DNA of 64,000 nt from Chryseolinea sp. (GTDB lineage: Bacteria > Bacteroidota > Bacteroidia > Cytophagales > Cyclobacteriaceae). The stretch covers positions 22,981 through 86,980 of the forward strand of contig JAICGJ010000005.1 in the NCBI GenBank assembly GCA_025923195.1. Reading direction: 5' to 3'. Positions 52,529 through 61,850 of this stretch are shown here, one piece after another. The notes below the pieces were generated by a model. The model was not told the DNA's origin and did not search any database. It worked only from the letters and a program-made list of their open reading frames with translations. Each line of letters starts with the position of its first letter. Position 1 is the stretch's first letter. A program made the position numbers and the translations under genes.

Positions 52529-52920
52529 GTTAATAGTTATCCGTTAATAGTTATTAGTTAATAGTGGGTTGGGGCGAGGGTGTGGTTCCTTGATCTTCGT
52601 GCGTAGTCCTAACCCATGAAAAAAGTTAATGAAAAATAATAGCGACACGATAAGAAGACCATGCGCACCACGTCTTCTCATGATAGTATCAGCGGGGCAA
52701 TCATAAACTTTCTTTGCTAAACGTCGTGGGCCAGGATCGACAACTGAAAAATAGCACGCATCATAATAAGCGCACATCACACCCACACCCACTCCCACTA
52801 TTAACTAATAACTATTAACTAATGACTATTAACGGATAACTATTAACGGATAACTATTAACGGATAACTATTAACGGATAACTATTAACGGATAACTATT
52901 AAAACTGATAACGGACAACG
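52529..52920. repeat. Palindromic intergenic element, copy 2: GTTATCCGTTAATAG-type arms around about 225 bp centre
   Basis: ttattagttaatagtggg (52551-52568) is the exact reverse complement of cccactattaactaataa (52794-52811), with further imperfect arm matches outward. Confidence 0.85.
52825..52894. repeat. Perfect 14-bp tandem repeat, five copies of ACTATTAACGGATA
   Basis: Five exact consecutive units, followed by a degenerate actattaaaactgata. Confidence 0.92.
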
Positions 52921-52921
52921 A

Positions 52922-54112
52922 CTACCGGCTGCCCGATACTGAGTTCTTTTGAAACGAATCCGTCAGGTAAACTTGTTTAAAAACCTGATCACTCTTTGAG
53001 TCCCGCTGATGAATGGGCGCCTCACGGTATTTGAGAAATCCGCCCGATCGACTGGCAAACTTACCTTGTATTTCCGACACAATCGCGACGGCAATTTCAT
53101 CCGGTGTTTCCGCGCCGATATCCAGGCCGATGGGTGAGTGGATGCGGTGAATATCCTCCTCGCTCAGCACAATTTCCTGTGCTTGAAATTCCTCCTGCAT
53201 CTTGTCAAAGCGTTTCCGAGGACCAAGAATTCCGATATAGGGTGTATCGGTCTTAATCAGTTTTTTCAAAACATCCCTATCATATTCATAATTATGTGAC
53301 ATTAGAACGCAGGCCGTGAATGGGGTAATGTCAAAATCTCTATCTATGAATTCCCGTTGACACAGAGATAGTTTATCGGCGGTGGGGAAAAATAGAGGCG
53401 CGATGTGCGCGACGCATTCGTCAGTAACACGAACGTCCCAGCCCAGAGATTTTGCCAAACTGCTTACGGGCCTGGCATCAAAACCACCTCCAAAGATAAT
53501 AAGAGATATACCTGGCTGTATGAGTTCCATGAATACTTCGACGTCATCCCCCTCGGCTTGGAAAGACTTCACTTCCGATTTCTTGGATTTGAAAAGTTGC
53601 TTTAAATCTTCCGTTACCCTTGAGCTCAATTCCTTGCGCGTGAAAAAATTATTGCTTTCGCCGGTTGCGTATAGAATAATTTTTTCGCCTACGCCTGAAG
53701 ACGCGTTAAATATTGTCGCCATGGTCAACGGTTCGGACGTGTTGACGAAGCTGTCAAATATATTGATGGGGTTATTTGCCTGGGAGAGGTCTATGGGCTC
53801 AATCAATACATCTATAACCCCATTACATCCCAGGCCTATCCCCAGATTTTGATTACTCTCTTCGCGGGTGTCGTAGGTAACAGTCATAGGTTGCAGGTTA
53901 GCCATAACTTGACGGGCCTTGCGAAGGGCATCGCCCTCCAGGCACCCACCGCTTATAGAGCCCACCCATTTACCATCGTCGGTAATAAGCATGCGAGCTC
54001 CCGGACTTCTATACGACGAACCGCGAACTTTTACGACGGTTGCTAACGCCGCTTTTCGTGTTGTGAAGTCAACTTTCTTGAATTCGGTCACGATCGTCTT
54101 GAAATCCTTCAT
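52922..54112 (-). CDS. XdhC/CoxI family protein (Moco maturation)
   Basis: ALATVVKVRGSSYRSPGARMLITDDGKWVGSISGGCLEGD and LIIFGGGFDARPVSSLAKSLGWDVRVTD; SPIGLDIGAETPDEIAVAIVSEI. Confidence 0.93.
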   Translation of the reverse strand: MKDFKTIVTEFKKVDFTTRKAALATVVKVRGSSYRSPGARMLITDDGKWVGSISGGCLEGDALRKARQVMANLQPMTVTYDTREESNQNLGIGLGCNGVIDVLIEPIDLSQANNPINIFDSFVNTSEPLTMATIFNASSGVGEKIILYATGESNNFFTRKELSSRVTEDLKQLFKSKKSEVKSFQAEGDDVEVFMELIQPGISLIIFGGGFDARPVSSLAKSLGWDVRVTDECVAHIAPLFFPTADKLSLCQREFIDRDFDITPFTACVLMSHNYEYDRDVLKKLIKTDTPYIGILGPRKRFDKMQEEFQAQEIVLSEEDIHRIHSPIGLDIGAETPDEIAVAIVSEIQGKFASRSGGFLKYREAPIHQRDSKSDQVFKQVYLTDSFQKNSVSGSR

Positions 54113-54131
54113 AAACGTTAGCCTTATTACA

Positions 54132-54539
54132 CTACTTCCTTTGCGCCTTTACTTCAGCTGGCGTAACCGCTGCACCTTTATTTCCCCAGGAATTCCTGAC
54201 GTAATTAAGTACATCGCTGACTTGCTCATCAGTCAGGTCAATGGCCGGCATTTCCCCATTGTACACGACTCCGTTCACTTTCATCTCCCCCCTTGCGCCT
54301 TCTAGAATCTCTTTGATAGAGCGATTCTTGTCGGCCATCATGTAATCAGATTTGGCAACCGGTGGAAATACACCTTCAAGTCCTTCCCCCTTTTCCATGT
54401 GACAGGTGATACAGTGAATGCCATAGACTTCCTTGCCTCGTTCTATGCTAGCTTTCAGGTCAAATTTTTGGTTGGTCTCAAAAGACATTAATGAAATTAC
54501 TACTATTAAAAACGTCGACACAATTGTTATTTCCCGCAT
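54132..54539 (-). CDS. Secreted monohaem cytochrome c
   Basis: Signal sequence; YGIHCITCHMEKGEGLEGVFPP ... GEMPAIDLTDEQVSDVLNYVRNSWGN. Confidence 0.9.
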   Translation of the reverse strand: MREITIVSTFLIVVISLMSFETNQKFDLKASIERGKEVYGIHCITCHMEKGEGLEGVFPPVAKSDYMMADKNRSIKEILEGARGEMKVNGVVYNGEMPAIDLTDEQVSDVLNYVRNSWGNKGAAVTPAEVKAQRK

Positions 54540-54579
54540 AGCTAGCGTTTTCGTGAATAAATTGTTTTTTTATCGTGAT

Positions 54580-56832
54580 TTAAACTTCTTCCAAGTTAAA
54601 AGGTAATGTTCTAATCCGTTTACCGGTTAAATCAAAAATTGCGTTGGTCAAAGCAGGAGTAAACGGCGGCAATCCCGGCTCGCCTACACCTCCAGCCTTT
54701 TCATCATTATCCATGACGTGAACCTCGATCTCAGGGGTCTCATTTATTCGTATCATTTTGTACGTATCAAAATTCTTCTCGACAGCCTTGCCATCCTTGA
54801 AGTGCGTTGCGTGTTTGGTGGCGGCACCCAGGGCCATGATTATGCTTCCTTCAACTTGCGCCTTAATGATGTCAGGATTCACGTACCAACCGCAATCCAT
54901 CACCGCCCAGACCTTGTCGATCTTCACTTTTCCGTCGGGTTTCTTAGAGACTTTTACCACTTCGCCCACAATACTGGAGAAGCATTCAGTAATGGCAACA
55001 CCATACCCCACCTTCGCTGAAGCTTCGGCGGGCACGCCAACCTTCGCTGAAGCTTCGGTGGGCACGCCCTCCTTCGTTGAAGCTTCGGCGGGCAAGCCTT
55101 CATTTTTTTTCCTGTTTTTCCATCCACTAACTTCCTCGAGCTTATTAATCAACAAGTGATAACGTTCCTCGCCGAGATGCTGTCTTCTGAATTCGAGCGG
55201 GTCTTTTCCAGCTGCGGCAGCTAATTCATCCATAAAGCTTTCATAGGCAAAACCGTTGGTGGAGGAGTAAACCGAGCGCCACCACATCACCGGGATCGGA
55301 GAGTCAAGCGGCAAGTCAGAAAAACTGAAATGTGGAATACTATCAAAATACGATTCAAGGAATCCTTCGGTAGTACTGCCGTTATAAGAATCCTTGGAGG
55401 CGCCAGGCCATTGGTGGTCCATGTTCTGTCCGGCCATCGTAAATTTATAGCCTGAAATCCTGCCACCTTCATTCAGTCCGCCGGAGCACTTATATACCAT
55501 TCCAGGTCTGAATGGCCCGAGCAATGTGTCGTCTTCTCTTGTCCATATTACCTGCACAGGCCCTTTGATCTCTTTAGAAATGAATGCTGCTTCCTGGGTG
55601 TAGTCGAAAAACGCCTTTCTCCCAAAGCCACCGCCAAGGAAAGTCATGTTTACTATTATTTTATCCTTAGGTATGCCCAGAACTTTCTCCAGGTCATCCT
55701 GTATCCAGCCTGGTGCCTGGATCGGTCCCCAGATTTCAGCGGAATCCGCCTTCACGTCCGCAACGCAATTGAGCGGTTCCATACAGCTGTGCGACTCATA
55801 GGGTGTCTCATACACCGCTTCAACTTTTTTTGTTGCCTTTGAAAGTGCGGCAGTTACGTTTCCCTTCGTGCGGTATGAAATCCCCTCCTTACTTTTCAGC
55901 GACTCATTCATCGCGGCGTACAGCTGCTCCGTGCTGTGATGTTCAAATCCTGTATCGTCCCACTCCACCTTAAGGGTTTTTCTGCCCTGCAATGCGTTCC
56001 AATAGCTATCTGCCACAACGGCAACGCCTTCGCGAGTAGACGAAAATACATTTACTTTCACTGTAAATACATGTTTGACACCAGGCATTTTCCTTGTCGC
56101 TGTATCATCAAAACTTTTTACTTTACCAATAAACCTGGGGTTGCGTTCAATCACAGCATACAACATGCCAGGAAGTTTTTTATCGAGCCCAAAAATCGCT
56201 GATCCATTGGTTTTAAGCGGAGTATCCTGCCTCGGCACTGGTTTACGCAGAATTTTATAGTCTTCGGTTTTTTTCAGGACGATGTCTGCCGGCGGTTGAA
56301 GCTTGGATGCAGCCTCCACCAATTCCCCGTAATGAAATTTCTTATTTGATGATTTGTGTATGACGTTTCCATTTTCCGCGTAGCATGATTCACGGGCTAC
56401 GTTCCATTTTTTTGCAGCAGCTTCGATCAGCATTTCACGTGCGGAGGCACCCATGCGAAGCAAATGTTTATAGGCGGAACGAACTGTTGAGCTTCCACCA
56501 GTTATCTGATTTCCGTATTTCTTCTCATTGCCAATGCCAAAGACAATATCTACTTTATCCAAGTCCACCTCGAGTTCTTCTGCTATCATCTGCGGGACCG
56601 TTTGATAAGCCCCCTGGCCCATCTCAGCACGATGATTCATGATCGTAACCTTGCCCGTAGTATCAATGGAAATCCACGCATTCAACTCTACCCCTAGGTC
56701 CGCTGCCGTGTCACCTTTCAAAATCTTCATTTCCTCTCCATTCACACCATGTAGGCCAAGCGTGAGGGCGGCCCCTGTCATGCTGGAGAGCTTTATAAAA
56801 TTCCTTCTTGATATTGTATTTCTTGTTTCCAT
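54580..56832 (-). CDS. Tat-exported xanthine-dehydrogenase-family molybdopterin-binding subunit (isoquinoline/aldehyde oxidoreductase-like)
   Basis: SRRNFIKLSSMTGAALTLG Tat-like signal, NHRAEMGQGAYQTVPQMIAEELEVD, TFLGGGFGRKAFFDYTQEAAFIS, GGVGEPGLPPFTPALTNAI. Confidence 0.93.
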   Translation of the reverse strand: METRNTISRRNFIKLSSMTGAALTLGLHGVNGEEMKILKGDTAADLGVELNAWISIDTTGKVTIMNHRAEMGQGAYQTVPQMIAEELEVDLDKVDIVFGIGNEKKYGNQITGGSSTVRSAYKHLLRMGASAREMLIEAAAKKWNVARESCYAENGNVIHKSSNKKFHYGELVEAASKLQPPADIVLKKTEDYKILRKPVPRQDTPLKTNGSAIFGLDKKLPGMLYAVIERNPRFIGKVKSFDDTATRKMPGVKHVFTVKVNVFSSTREGVAVVADSYWNALQGRKTLKVEWDDTGFEHHSTEQLYAAMNESLKSKEGISYRTKGNVTAALSKATKKVEAVYETPYESHSCMEPLNCVADVKADSAEIWGPIQAPGWIQDDLEKVLGIPKDKIIVNMTFLGGGFGRKAFFDYTQEAAFISKEIKGPVQVIWTREDDTLLGPFRPGMVYKCSGGLNEGGRISGYKFTMAGQNMDHQWPGASKDSYNGSTTEGFLESYFDSIPHFSFSDLPLDSPIPVMWWRSVYSSTNGFAYESFMDELAAAAGKDPLEFRRQHLGEERYHLLINKLEEVSGWKNRKKNEGLPAEASTKEGVPTEASAKVGVPAEASAKVGYGVAITECFSSIVGEVVKVSKKPDGKVKIDKVWAVMDCGWYVNPDIIKAQVEGSIIMALGAATKHATHFKDGKAVEKNFDTYKMIRINETPEIEVHVMDNDEKAGGVGEPGLPPFTPALTNAIFDLTGKRIRTLPFNLEEV
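55011..55100 (-). repeat. Three tandem 30-bp units encoding an in-frame (G-x-PxEAS-x-K) decapeptide repeat inside the molybdoenzyme gene
   Basis: 55011-55040 ccttcgctgaagcttcggcgggcacgccaa; 55041-55070 ccttcgctgaagcttcggtgggcacgccct; 55071-55100 ccttcgttgaagcttcggcgggcaagcctt. Protein: GLPAEASTKE GVPTEASAKV GVPAEASAKV. Confidence 0.95.
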
Positions 56833-56853
56833 GAGGATAAAATAATTGATGGT

Positions 56854-57333
56854 TTATTTCGCGCTTGCCTTTTGACTCATGAGTTGAGAAGCTGTTTTTA
56901 TCGCCTTACGTATGCGTGGATATGTTCCACATCGGCAAATATGTCCTTGCATAGCTGCATCAATATCTTTGTCTGTGGGATTGGGATTTTTCTTTAATAA
57001 GGCCGTTGCTGCCATTATCTGACCCGACTGACAATATCCACACTGGGGGACCTGTTCCTGGATCCATGCCTGTTGCACAGGATGAGAATTGTCAGTGGAC
57101 AACCCTTCAATGGTGGTGATATTCTTATTATTTGCTGCCGTTACAGGAATGGAACAAGATCGAACCGGCGACCCTTCCAGGTGCACCGTACACGCTCCAC
57201 ATTGGGCAATTCCGCAACCATACTTGGTACCTGTCAGACCTACTACGTCGCGGATGGCCCACAGAAGGGGCATCTTTGGATCAACATCGACGTTATAACT
57301 CTTGTCGTTGATTTTTAACTTTATGGAAGCCAT
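56854..57333 (-). CDS. (2Fe-2S)-binding small subunit of molybdo-hydroxylase
   Basis: [22 protein letters not shown] and [16 protein letters not shown]...[16 protein letters not shown]. Confidence 0.96.
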   Translation of the reverse strand: MASIKLKINDKSYNVDVDPKMPLLWAIRDVVGLTGTKYGCGIAQCGACTVHLEGSPVRSCSIPVTAANNKNITTIEGLSTDNSHPVQQAWIQEQVPQCGYCQSGQIMAATALLKKNPNPTDKDIDAAMQGHICRCGTYPRIRKAIKTASQLMSQKASAK

Positions 57334-57553
57334 TTTTTGTTGGGTTGATGATATGGAAAGTTACGAATTTAAGCTGTAACCCGTTCAATAAAAGGGCAAC
57401 TGAACATCAGTTTAATGTGGAAATATCGGATGAACGTCGCTTAAAATATGACTAAAACAGGTTTTGACTTGGCATAATTTTTTTGTCAATTTAAGCGGAT
57501 CCAAAATTGTTTGGATGAAAATATATGTGGAAGGACAAACTGCAAAGCCGTAA

Positions 57554-57979
57554 ATGATGAAACTAATAATGTTGTGCGCTATAATTGGACTGTCAGCAAG
57601 TGCAATGTGTCAGACCAACCTTCAGGTGACTGTTACTAACATTAAAGGCAATAAGGGCGATATTATCGTCGGGATTTTTGACAGCGACGAAGACTTCATG
57701 AAGAAACCAATTGAAGGGAAAATGGCCAAACCATCCGGCGACTCAATCACCGTGACATTCGAGAATTTGAAGCCCGGCAAGTACGCGGTGAGTGTGCTGC
57801 ACGATTACAATAACAACAAGGATATGGATAGAAATAAATTAGGTATACCCAAAGAAGGATTTGGCTTTTCGAACAATGTCATAGGGGCTATGGGTCCGCC
57901 TTCATTTGAGCGGGCTCTTATCGATCTAACTCCCGGGTTAAAAGACCTGGGTATTGGTATAAAAATGAAATACATGTAA
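57554..57979 (+). CDS. DUF2141 secreted protein
   Basis: Signal peptide; TNIKGNKGDIIVGIFDSDEDFMKKP...LKPGKYAVSVLHDYNNNKDMDRNKLGIPKEGFGFSNN. Confidence 0.88.
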   Translation: MMKLIMLCAIIGLSASAMCQTNLQVTVTNIKGNKGDIIVGIFDSDEDFMKKPIEGKMAKPSGDSITVTFENLKPGKYAVSVLHDYNNNKDMDRNKLGIPKEGFGFSNNVIGAMGPPSFERALIDLTPGLKDLGIGIKMKYM

Positions 57980-57988
57980 GCAGCATAC

Positions 57989-58462
57989 CTACTTCATGGC
58001 CAAACTGTCACACGACGTGAGTACTTCGGAGACGAATTTGACATCCAATAATCCTTCCTGATGACTCCAGGTATTATAGATATAGGTAGCGATCTCCGCG
58101 ATTTCCAAATCGCTTATACCAAGGGCCGGCATTGCTTGATTATATTCCCTACCATTCACTACCAACGAACCCTGCTTACCATTCCTTATCAAACAAACAA
58201 CATCCTCCAAATGACGTTGCATAAAATCAGAAGTGTCCAAGGGAGGATAGAGCAAACCTAGTCCAGACCCGTCTTTTTGATGACAGTTGCTGCAGTACTG
58301 CAGATACAGTTGTTCACCCTGTACATAATATTGCTGAAATTTTGGCGACGTATTGTTGGATGACCTTGAATTACAGGAAACAAAAGAACAAATGGTTACA
58401 ACGAACAAGCATGCCATGATCAGAAGTCGGGCTCGCCCCGGCTTTGATTCAACCGTGGTCAT
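57989..58462 (-). CDS. Cytochrome c lipoprotein
   Basis: CSFVSCNSRSS lipobox; LYLQYCSNCHQKDGSGLGLLYPPLDTSDFM; 3' part of a cassette with the overlapping SCO gene. Track start is 58483. Confidence 0.88.
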   Translation of the reverse strand: MTTVESKPGRARLLIMACLFVVTICSFVSCNSRSSNNTSPKFQQYYVQGEQLYLQYCSNCHQKDGSGLGLLYPPLDTSDFMQRHLEDVVCLIRNGKQGSLVVNGREYNQAMPALGISDLEIAEIATYIYNTWSHQEGLLDVKFVSEVLTSCDSLAMK

Positions 58463-59102
58463 CTTCCTTCTTAAGTTTCTCAATATCCTCCAAAAGGCGG
58501 TTCACGTCCTCCTCCTTTGTACCGTCATATTTACCACGGATCCTCTTTTCTTTGTCTATCAACAAGAAAGCACCGCTATGAATAAAGCCATCCGGCTCCG
58601 ATTTATCTTCCATGGCCGTGGCAAAATAGCTCGTCTGGGCAATTTTGTATATCTCCTCCTTACTGCCAGTAACAAAATGCCATTTCTTGCTGTTGACTCC
58701 AAGCCTGTTAGCATAGTCGTTCAATAGCCCTACCGTGTCGAATTCGGGATCGATCGTGTGCGACAACAGCAGCACATCTGGATCATTTTCAATAGAATCA
58801 TAGACTCTTAGCATTTGAGTCTTCATAACGGGACAAATTGTACGACATGAGGTGAAGAAAAAGTCGGCTACATAAATTTTATCTTTAAAGGTGTCGTTGG
58901 TTACCTCCGAGCTGTCCTGGTCAACAAATTTGAAGTTGGCAATAGTGTGGTAAATCGTATCATTGCCACTTACTTCACGCTCGCCAAAAATCGGCAACGG
59001 TTTTTCTTTCCTGCTGCATCCCGAAATAGAACAAGCAAAAATCAGAAAGCAGAGGAAGGAAATTGTGTATTTGGCCGGCGGCAGTATTATTTTACTTTTC
59101 AT
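58449..59102 (-). CDS. SCO1/SenC family protein
   Basis: Lipobox ISGCSRK; VADFFFTSCRTICPVMKTQM; LLLSHTIDPEFDT; GFIHSGAFLLIDKEKRIRGKYDGT. Confidence 0.93.
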   Translation of the reverse strand: MKSKIILPPAKYTISFLCFLIFACSISGCSRKEKPLPIFGEREVSGNDTIYHTIANFKFVDQDSSEVTNDTFKDKIYVADFFFTSCRTICPVMKTQMLRVYDSIENDPDVLLLSHTIDPEFDTVGLLNDYANRLGVNSKKWHFVTGSKEEIYKIAQTSYFATAMEDKSEPDGFIHSGAFLLIDKEKRIRGKYDGTKEEDVNRLLEDIEKLKKEDDHG

Positions 59103-59628
59103 TTCTATATTTTTTATAAACCCGGATGCCTATAACGATTAGAAGTGTCACAATAAGTAACCCGGCAATCCCCCACACAACGCTTAAAGCATTTTTTAAT
59201 ACTATTAGAAAAACAATACTGATTAGAAAAAGTGTGGAAACCTCATTCCACAAACGCATCTGAGTGGAGGAAAATTTCACAATTTCCCTGTTCAGTTGGC
59301 GAAACAAGTAATGCAGTGATGCGTGATATAAATACAAAAAGAACACAAGCGCCAGTTTGATGTGCATGAAACCGTGCTCCAACCAGTGAGGTTCGTTTAC
59401 GAGCATGATGACACCAACGATTAATGTTATAATACCAGATGGCCACGTAATGCCGAACCACAGACGAGATGCCATCGTTTTAAGCTGACGCAGCAAAATC
59501 GACCTTTCTGGCTCAGGCCTTTGATGCGCCTCAATCATATAAACTAACAATCTTGGCATATAAAACAACCCCGCAAACCAAGTAACAATAAAAATAATAT
59601 GTATTGCTTTAAGATAAAGAAAGGCCAT
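59092..59628 (-). CDS. HemJ/CopD-like membrane protein
   Basis: YLKAIHIIFIVTWFAGLFYMPRLLVYMIEAHQRPEPER...MASRLWFGITWPSGIITLIVG; four to five TM helices. Confidence 0.85.
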   Translation of the reverse strand: MAFLYLKAIHIIFIVTWFAGLFYMPRLLVYMIEAHQRPEPERSILLRQLKTMASRLWFGITWPSGIITLIVGVIMLVNEPHWLEHGFMHIKLALVFFLYLYHASLHYLFRQLNREIVKFSSTQMRLWNEVSTLFLISIVFLIVLKNALSVVWGIAGLLIVTLLIVIGIRVYKKYRNEK

Positions 59629-59677
59629 GTTGTAAAAGTCTGTACTAAGCCTAGCACAGGCAACAGTTTTGCCGTAT

Positions 59678-60475
59678 TTATTCCGGTATTATTATGTCTC
59701 CAACATTGAGGGTGCCATCCTGCAATGTAACAAGGTTTTTGCCGAAGTAAACCTTGTTGTCCCACTTCCGATAAGAAGACAACGTCTTTAAGGGTTCAAC
59801 GCCTTTTTCACCCGTATCCTGATCCACCGTTGTAAGCACGCAACGGTCGCAAAGCTTCACACCAACAAACCACGTCTTACCAATAGAAAAATTTCGCCAC
59901 ATGTCCTCTTCGTAGGGTTGCCCGCCTTCAAACACAAAATTGGGTCTGAATCGGTTGATGGGTACAGGCTCTTTTAGCCTTGTATTTAAGTCATCTAGTG
60001 AACTTTGGCCAATGATTAAAAAGGGATACGCATCAGCTAGACTGACATTTTCCGCATTGACGTTGTACTTAGGATTTACCGGCCTGGAATTTTCTTCAGG
60101 GAAGAAAACAAGCTTGCAGGAAATGCCAAGTTTCTCTGAAAACCATTGGCTGTACTCTAAACCAACCTCATATGCTATAACATTGTCATCCCAAATTTTT
60201 ACGTGCAGTGGATTTGACAAATGTTGCTTGTCAATATGAACGATTATTTCACTTTGGTTGTATCTAACTATTAGCTGCTTACCAGTAAGAGATAACTTGA
60301 ACAACGCCATTTTTGGATAGACCCTTTGCGTCATTGAATTACCCGTTTCGTCGACGAGCATCCAACGACGGTCATACTGGAGACCTTTTCCCATCACCTT
60401 GGCGGTAGACAGGCTGATTCCTCCGAGGGACTTGATGGGGTAAATCCAAATCTGAGTGAGCTTGAAATCTGGCAT
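59678..60475 (-). CDS. MOSC-domain protein with N-terminal beta-barrel (YcbX/mARC-like)
   Basis: IYPIKSLGGISLSTAKVMGKGLQYDRRWMLVDETG ... NRFRPNFVFEGGQPYEEDMW ... CDRCVLTTVDQDTGEKGVEPLKTLSSYR. Confidence 0.92.
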   Translation of the reverse strand: MPDFKLTQIWIYPIKSLGGISLSTAKVMGKGLQYDRRWMLVDETGNSMTQRVYPKMALFKLSLTGKQLIVRYNQSEIIVHIDKQHLSNPLHVKIWDDNVIAYEVGLEYSQWFSEKLGISCKLVFFPEENSRPVNPKYNVNAENVSLADAYPFLIIGQSSLDDLNTRLKEPVPINRFRPNFVFEGGQPYEEDMWRNFSIGKTWFVGVKLCDRCVLTTVDQDTGEKGVEPLKTLSSYRKWDNKVYFGKNLVTLQDGTLNVGDIIIPE

Positions 60476-60605
60476 GCAGTTTTTGTATTTTTATTGGTAA
60501 CTTAAAAAGTGAGCCACCAATTGTTATTCAAAGAAATCAAAAAAGTTATTACCGAAGGGTGATAGGATAGAAAAAAGTCAACAAGATCATATCAAATTTG
60601 AATTC

Positions 60606-61283
60606 ATGCCAAACACTGCGGCCTTGTGGTATTTCGAATGTGTTAATCTCTACAATATTCTTTGCCCACATAAGGTAAAAAAGATGGGCGAAAAACATGA
60701 ATTCATTAATTTCAAACGCAATCAATTTATTTATATGCCTGACGACTCCGCCACTCACATTTATATGGTGGTTAGAGGTAAGGTGAAGATCGGCCACTAC
60801 CTCGAGGGTGGTGAAGAGGTTTTATCCGCTATATTATCGACTGGTGAACTGTTCGGAGAGTTGGCGATGGCTGGCGAAGAAAAGCGGAAGGATTTTGCGC
60901 AGGCAATGGAGGAAACGATGATCTGTCCCCTCACCATTGAAGAATTGAAAGAGCTCATGTATGAAAATAAGGAGCTCAGTTTTAAAATACTCAAATTAAT
61001 TGGCTTGCGCATCATGAAATTAGAGCGCAAGCTTGAACTGCTGGTATTTAAAGATGCGCGAACGAGGATTATTGAATTTCTGAAAGATGCCGCAGAATGG
61101 AAAGGGAAAAAAGTGGGGTTTGAAACGCTGATACAGACAAGTTTGACGCACAAGGATATAGCTTCTCTTACAGGTACCTCCCGTCAGACCGTAACGACAA
61201 TTCTGAACGACATGAAGGAACAGAATTTAATAAACTTCAACCGGAAACAGATACTAATCCGGGATTTGAACAACCTTCGGTGA
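60606..61283 (+). CDS. Crp/Fnr family transcriptional regulator
   Basis: cNMP-binding fold plus C-terminal HTH SLTHKDIASLTGTSRQTVTTILNDMKEQNLINFNRKQILI. Confidence 0.92.
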   Translation: MPNTAALWYFECVNLYNILCPHKVKKMGEKHEFINFKRNQFIYMPDDSATHIYMVVRGKVKIGHYLEGGEEVLSAILSTGELFGELAMAGEEKRKDFAQAMEETMICPLTIEELKELMYENKELSFKILKLIGLRIMKLERKLELLVFKDARTRIIEFLKDAAEWKGKKVGFETLIQTSLTHKDIASLTGTSRQTVTTILNDMKEQNLINFNRKQILIRDLNNLR

Positions 61284-61430
61284 GATCGGGTGAGTGGTTT
61301 GCAAAAGAGAATAATACCAACCGAAAACGCGACCAAATCTCAGTGTAGGTCAATCGTTCTGAATTGATTTGGCAGGTAACAACACAATCAATAAAAGTGC
61401 GATCCTTCACCACAGCGTAGTCGATGAGAT

Positions 61431-61850
61431 TTAAGCGGCAGACTGAATCCAGGGCTGTATTTCCTCGATATGCTTTATTTCAATTATATTCATTCCGAGA
61501 CTATGTGATTTTTCAGAAATCAAAACGATGTTACAGTCAGGATCTGCAAATCCTCTGATATATGTCACCAATATTTCGTCGTTTTTCTTTTTGATGCAAA
61601 ATGGTGCATCCGAACCAACGCAACTCACAAGCCTGTTTCTCAACTTTTCAATATTGCTTTGCAACCTCCTCATACCTGATTGATTTATCGCAAGGAGCAA
61701 TCATTATCGTGCCAACACAAAATATTGCCCTTGCATGTGAAAAATCCACGGGTTGGGTGACGATCTGCTCCCAATCGGGGATTGAATTTTTGTTTTCGGT
61801 TAAAACAAAAAAATGGATGGACGGTGTTTCGTTTTTGATTGTTAAGTGCC
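61431..61850 (-). pseudogene. Possible frameshifted small gene split between two frames
   Basis: Frame A reads ...FFVLTENKNSIPDWEQIVTQPVDFSHARAIFCVGTIMIAPCDKSIRYEEVAKQY*; frame B continues ...NIEKLRNRLVSCVGSDAPFCIKKKNDEILVTYIRGFADPDCNIVLISEKSHSLGMNIIEIKHIEEIQPWIQSAA*. Confidence 0.35.

Noticed and set aside
52544-52798. 84-aa minus-strand ORF in the palindromic element centre
   Set aside because: Reads through the repeat arms (PHPRPNPLLTNNY end is repeat-derived); no RBS context or recognisable domain, so treated as non-coding.
52825-52894. CRISPR array
   Set aside because: Repeats are contiguous 14-bp units with no spacers, and no cas genes are in the window.
55011-55100. CRISPR or assembly-collapse artefact
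   Set aside because: Units are contiguous, carry differing substitutions and keep the reading frame, so a genuine tandem coding repeat is the simpler reading.
54758-55159. 133-aa plus-strand ORF containing PTFAEASAGTPTFAEASVGTPSFVEASAGKP
   Set aside because: It is the antisense reading of the 30-bp repeat inside the molybdoenzyme; palindromic units stay open on both strands, so it is not evidence for a gene.
49737-60475. Carbon monoxide dehydrogenase (coxLMS) operon
   Set aside because: No FAD subunit, the large subunit has a Tat-like signal, and no CO-specific active-site loop was recognised; assigned only to the broader xanthine-dehydrogenase family.
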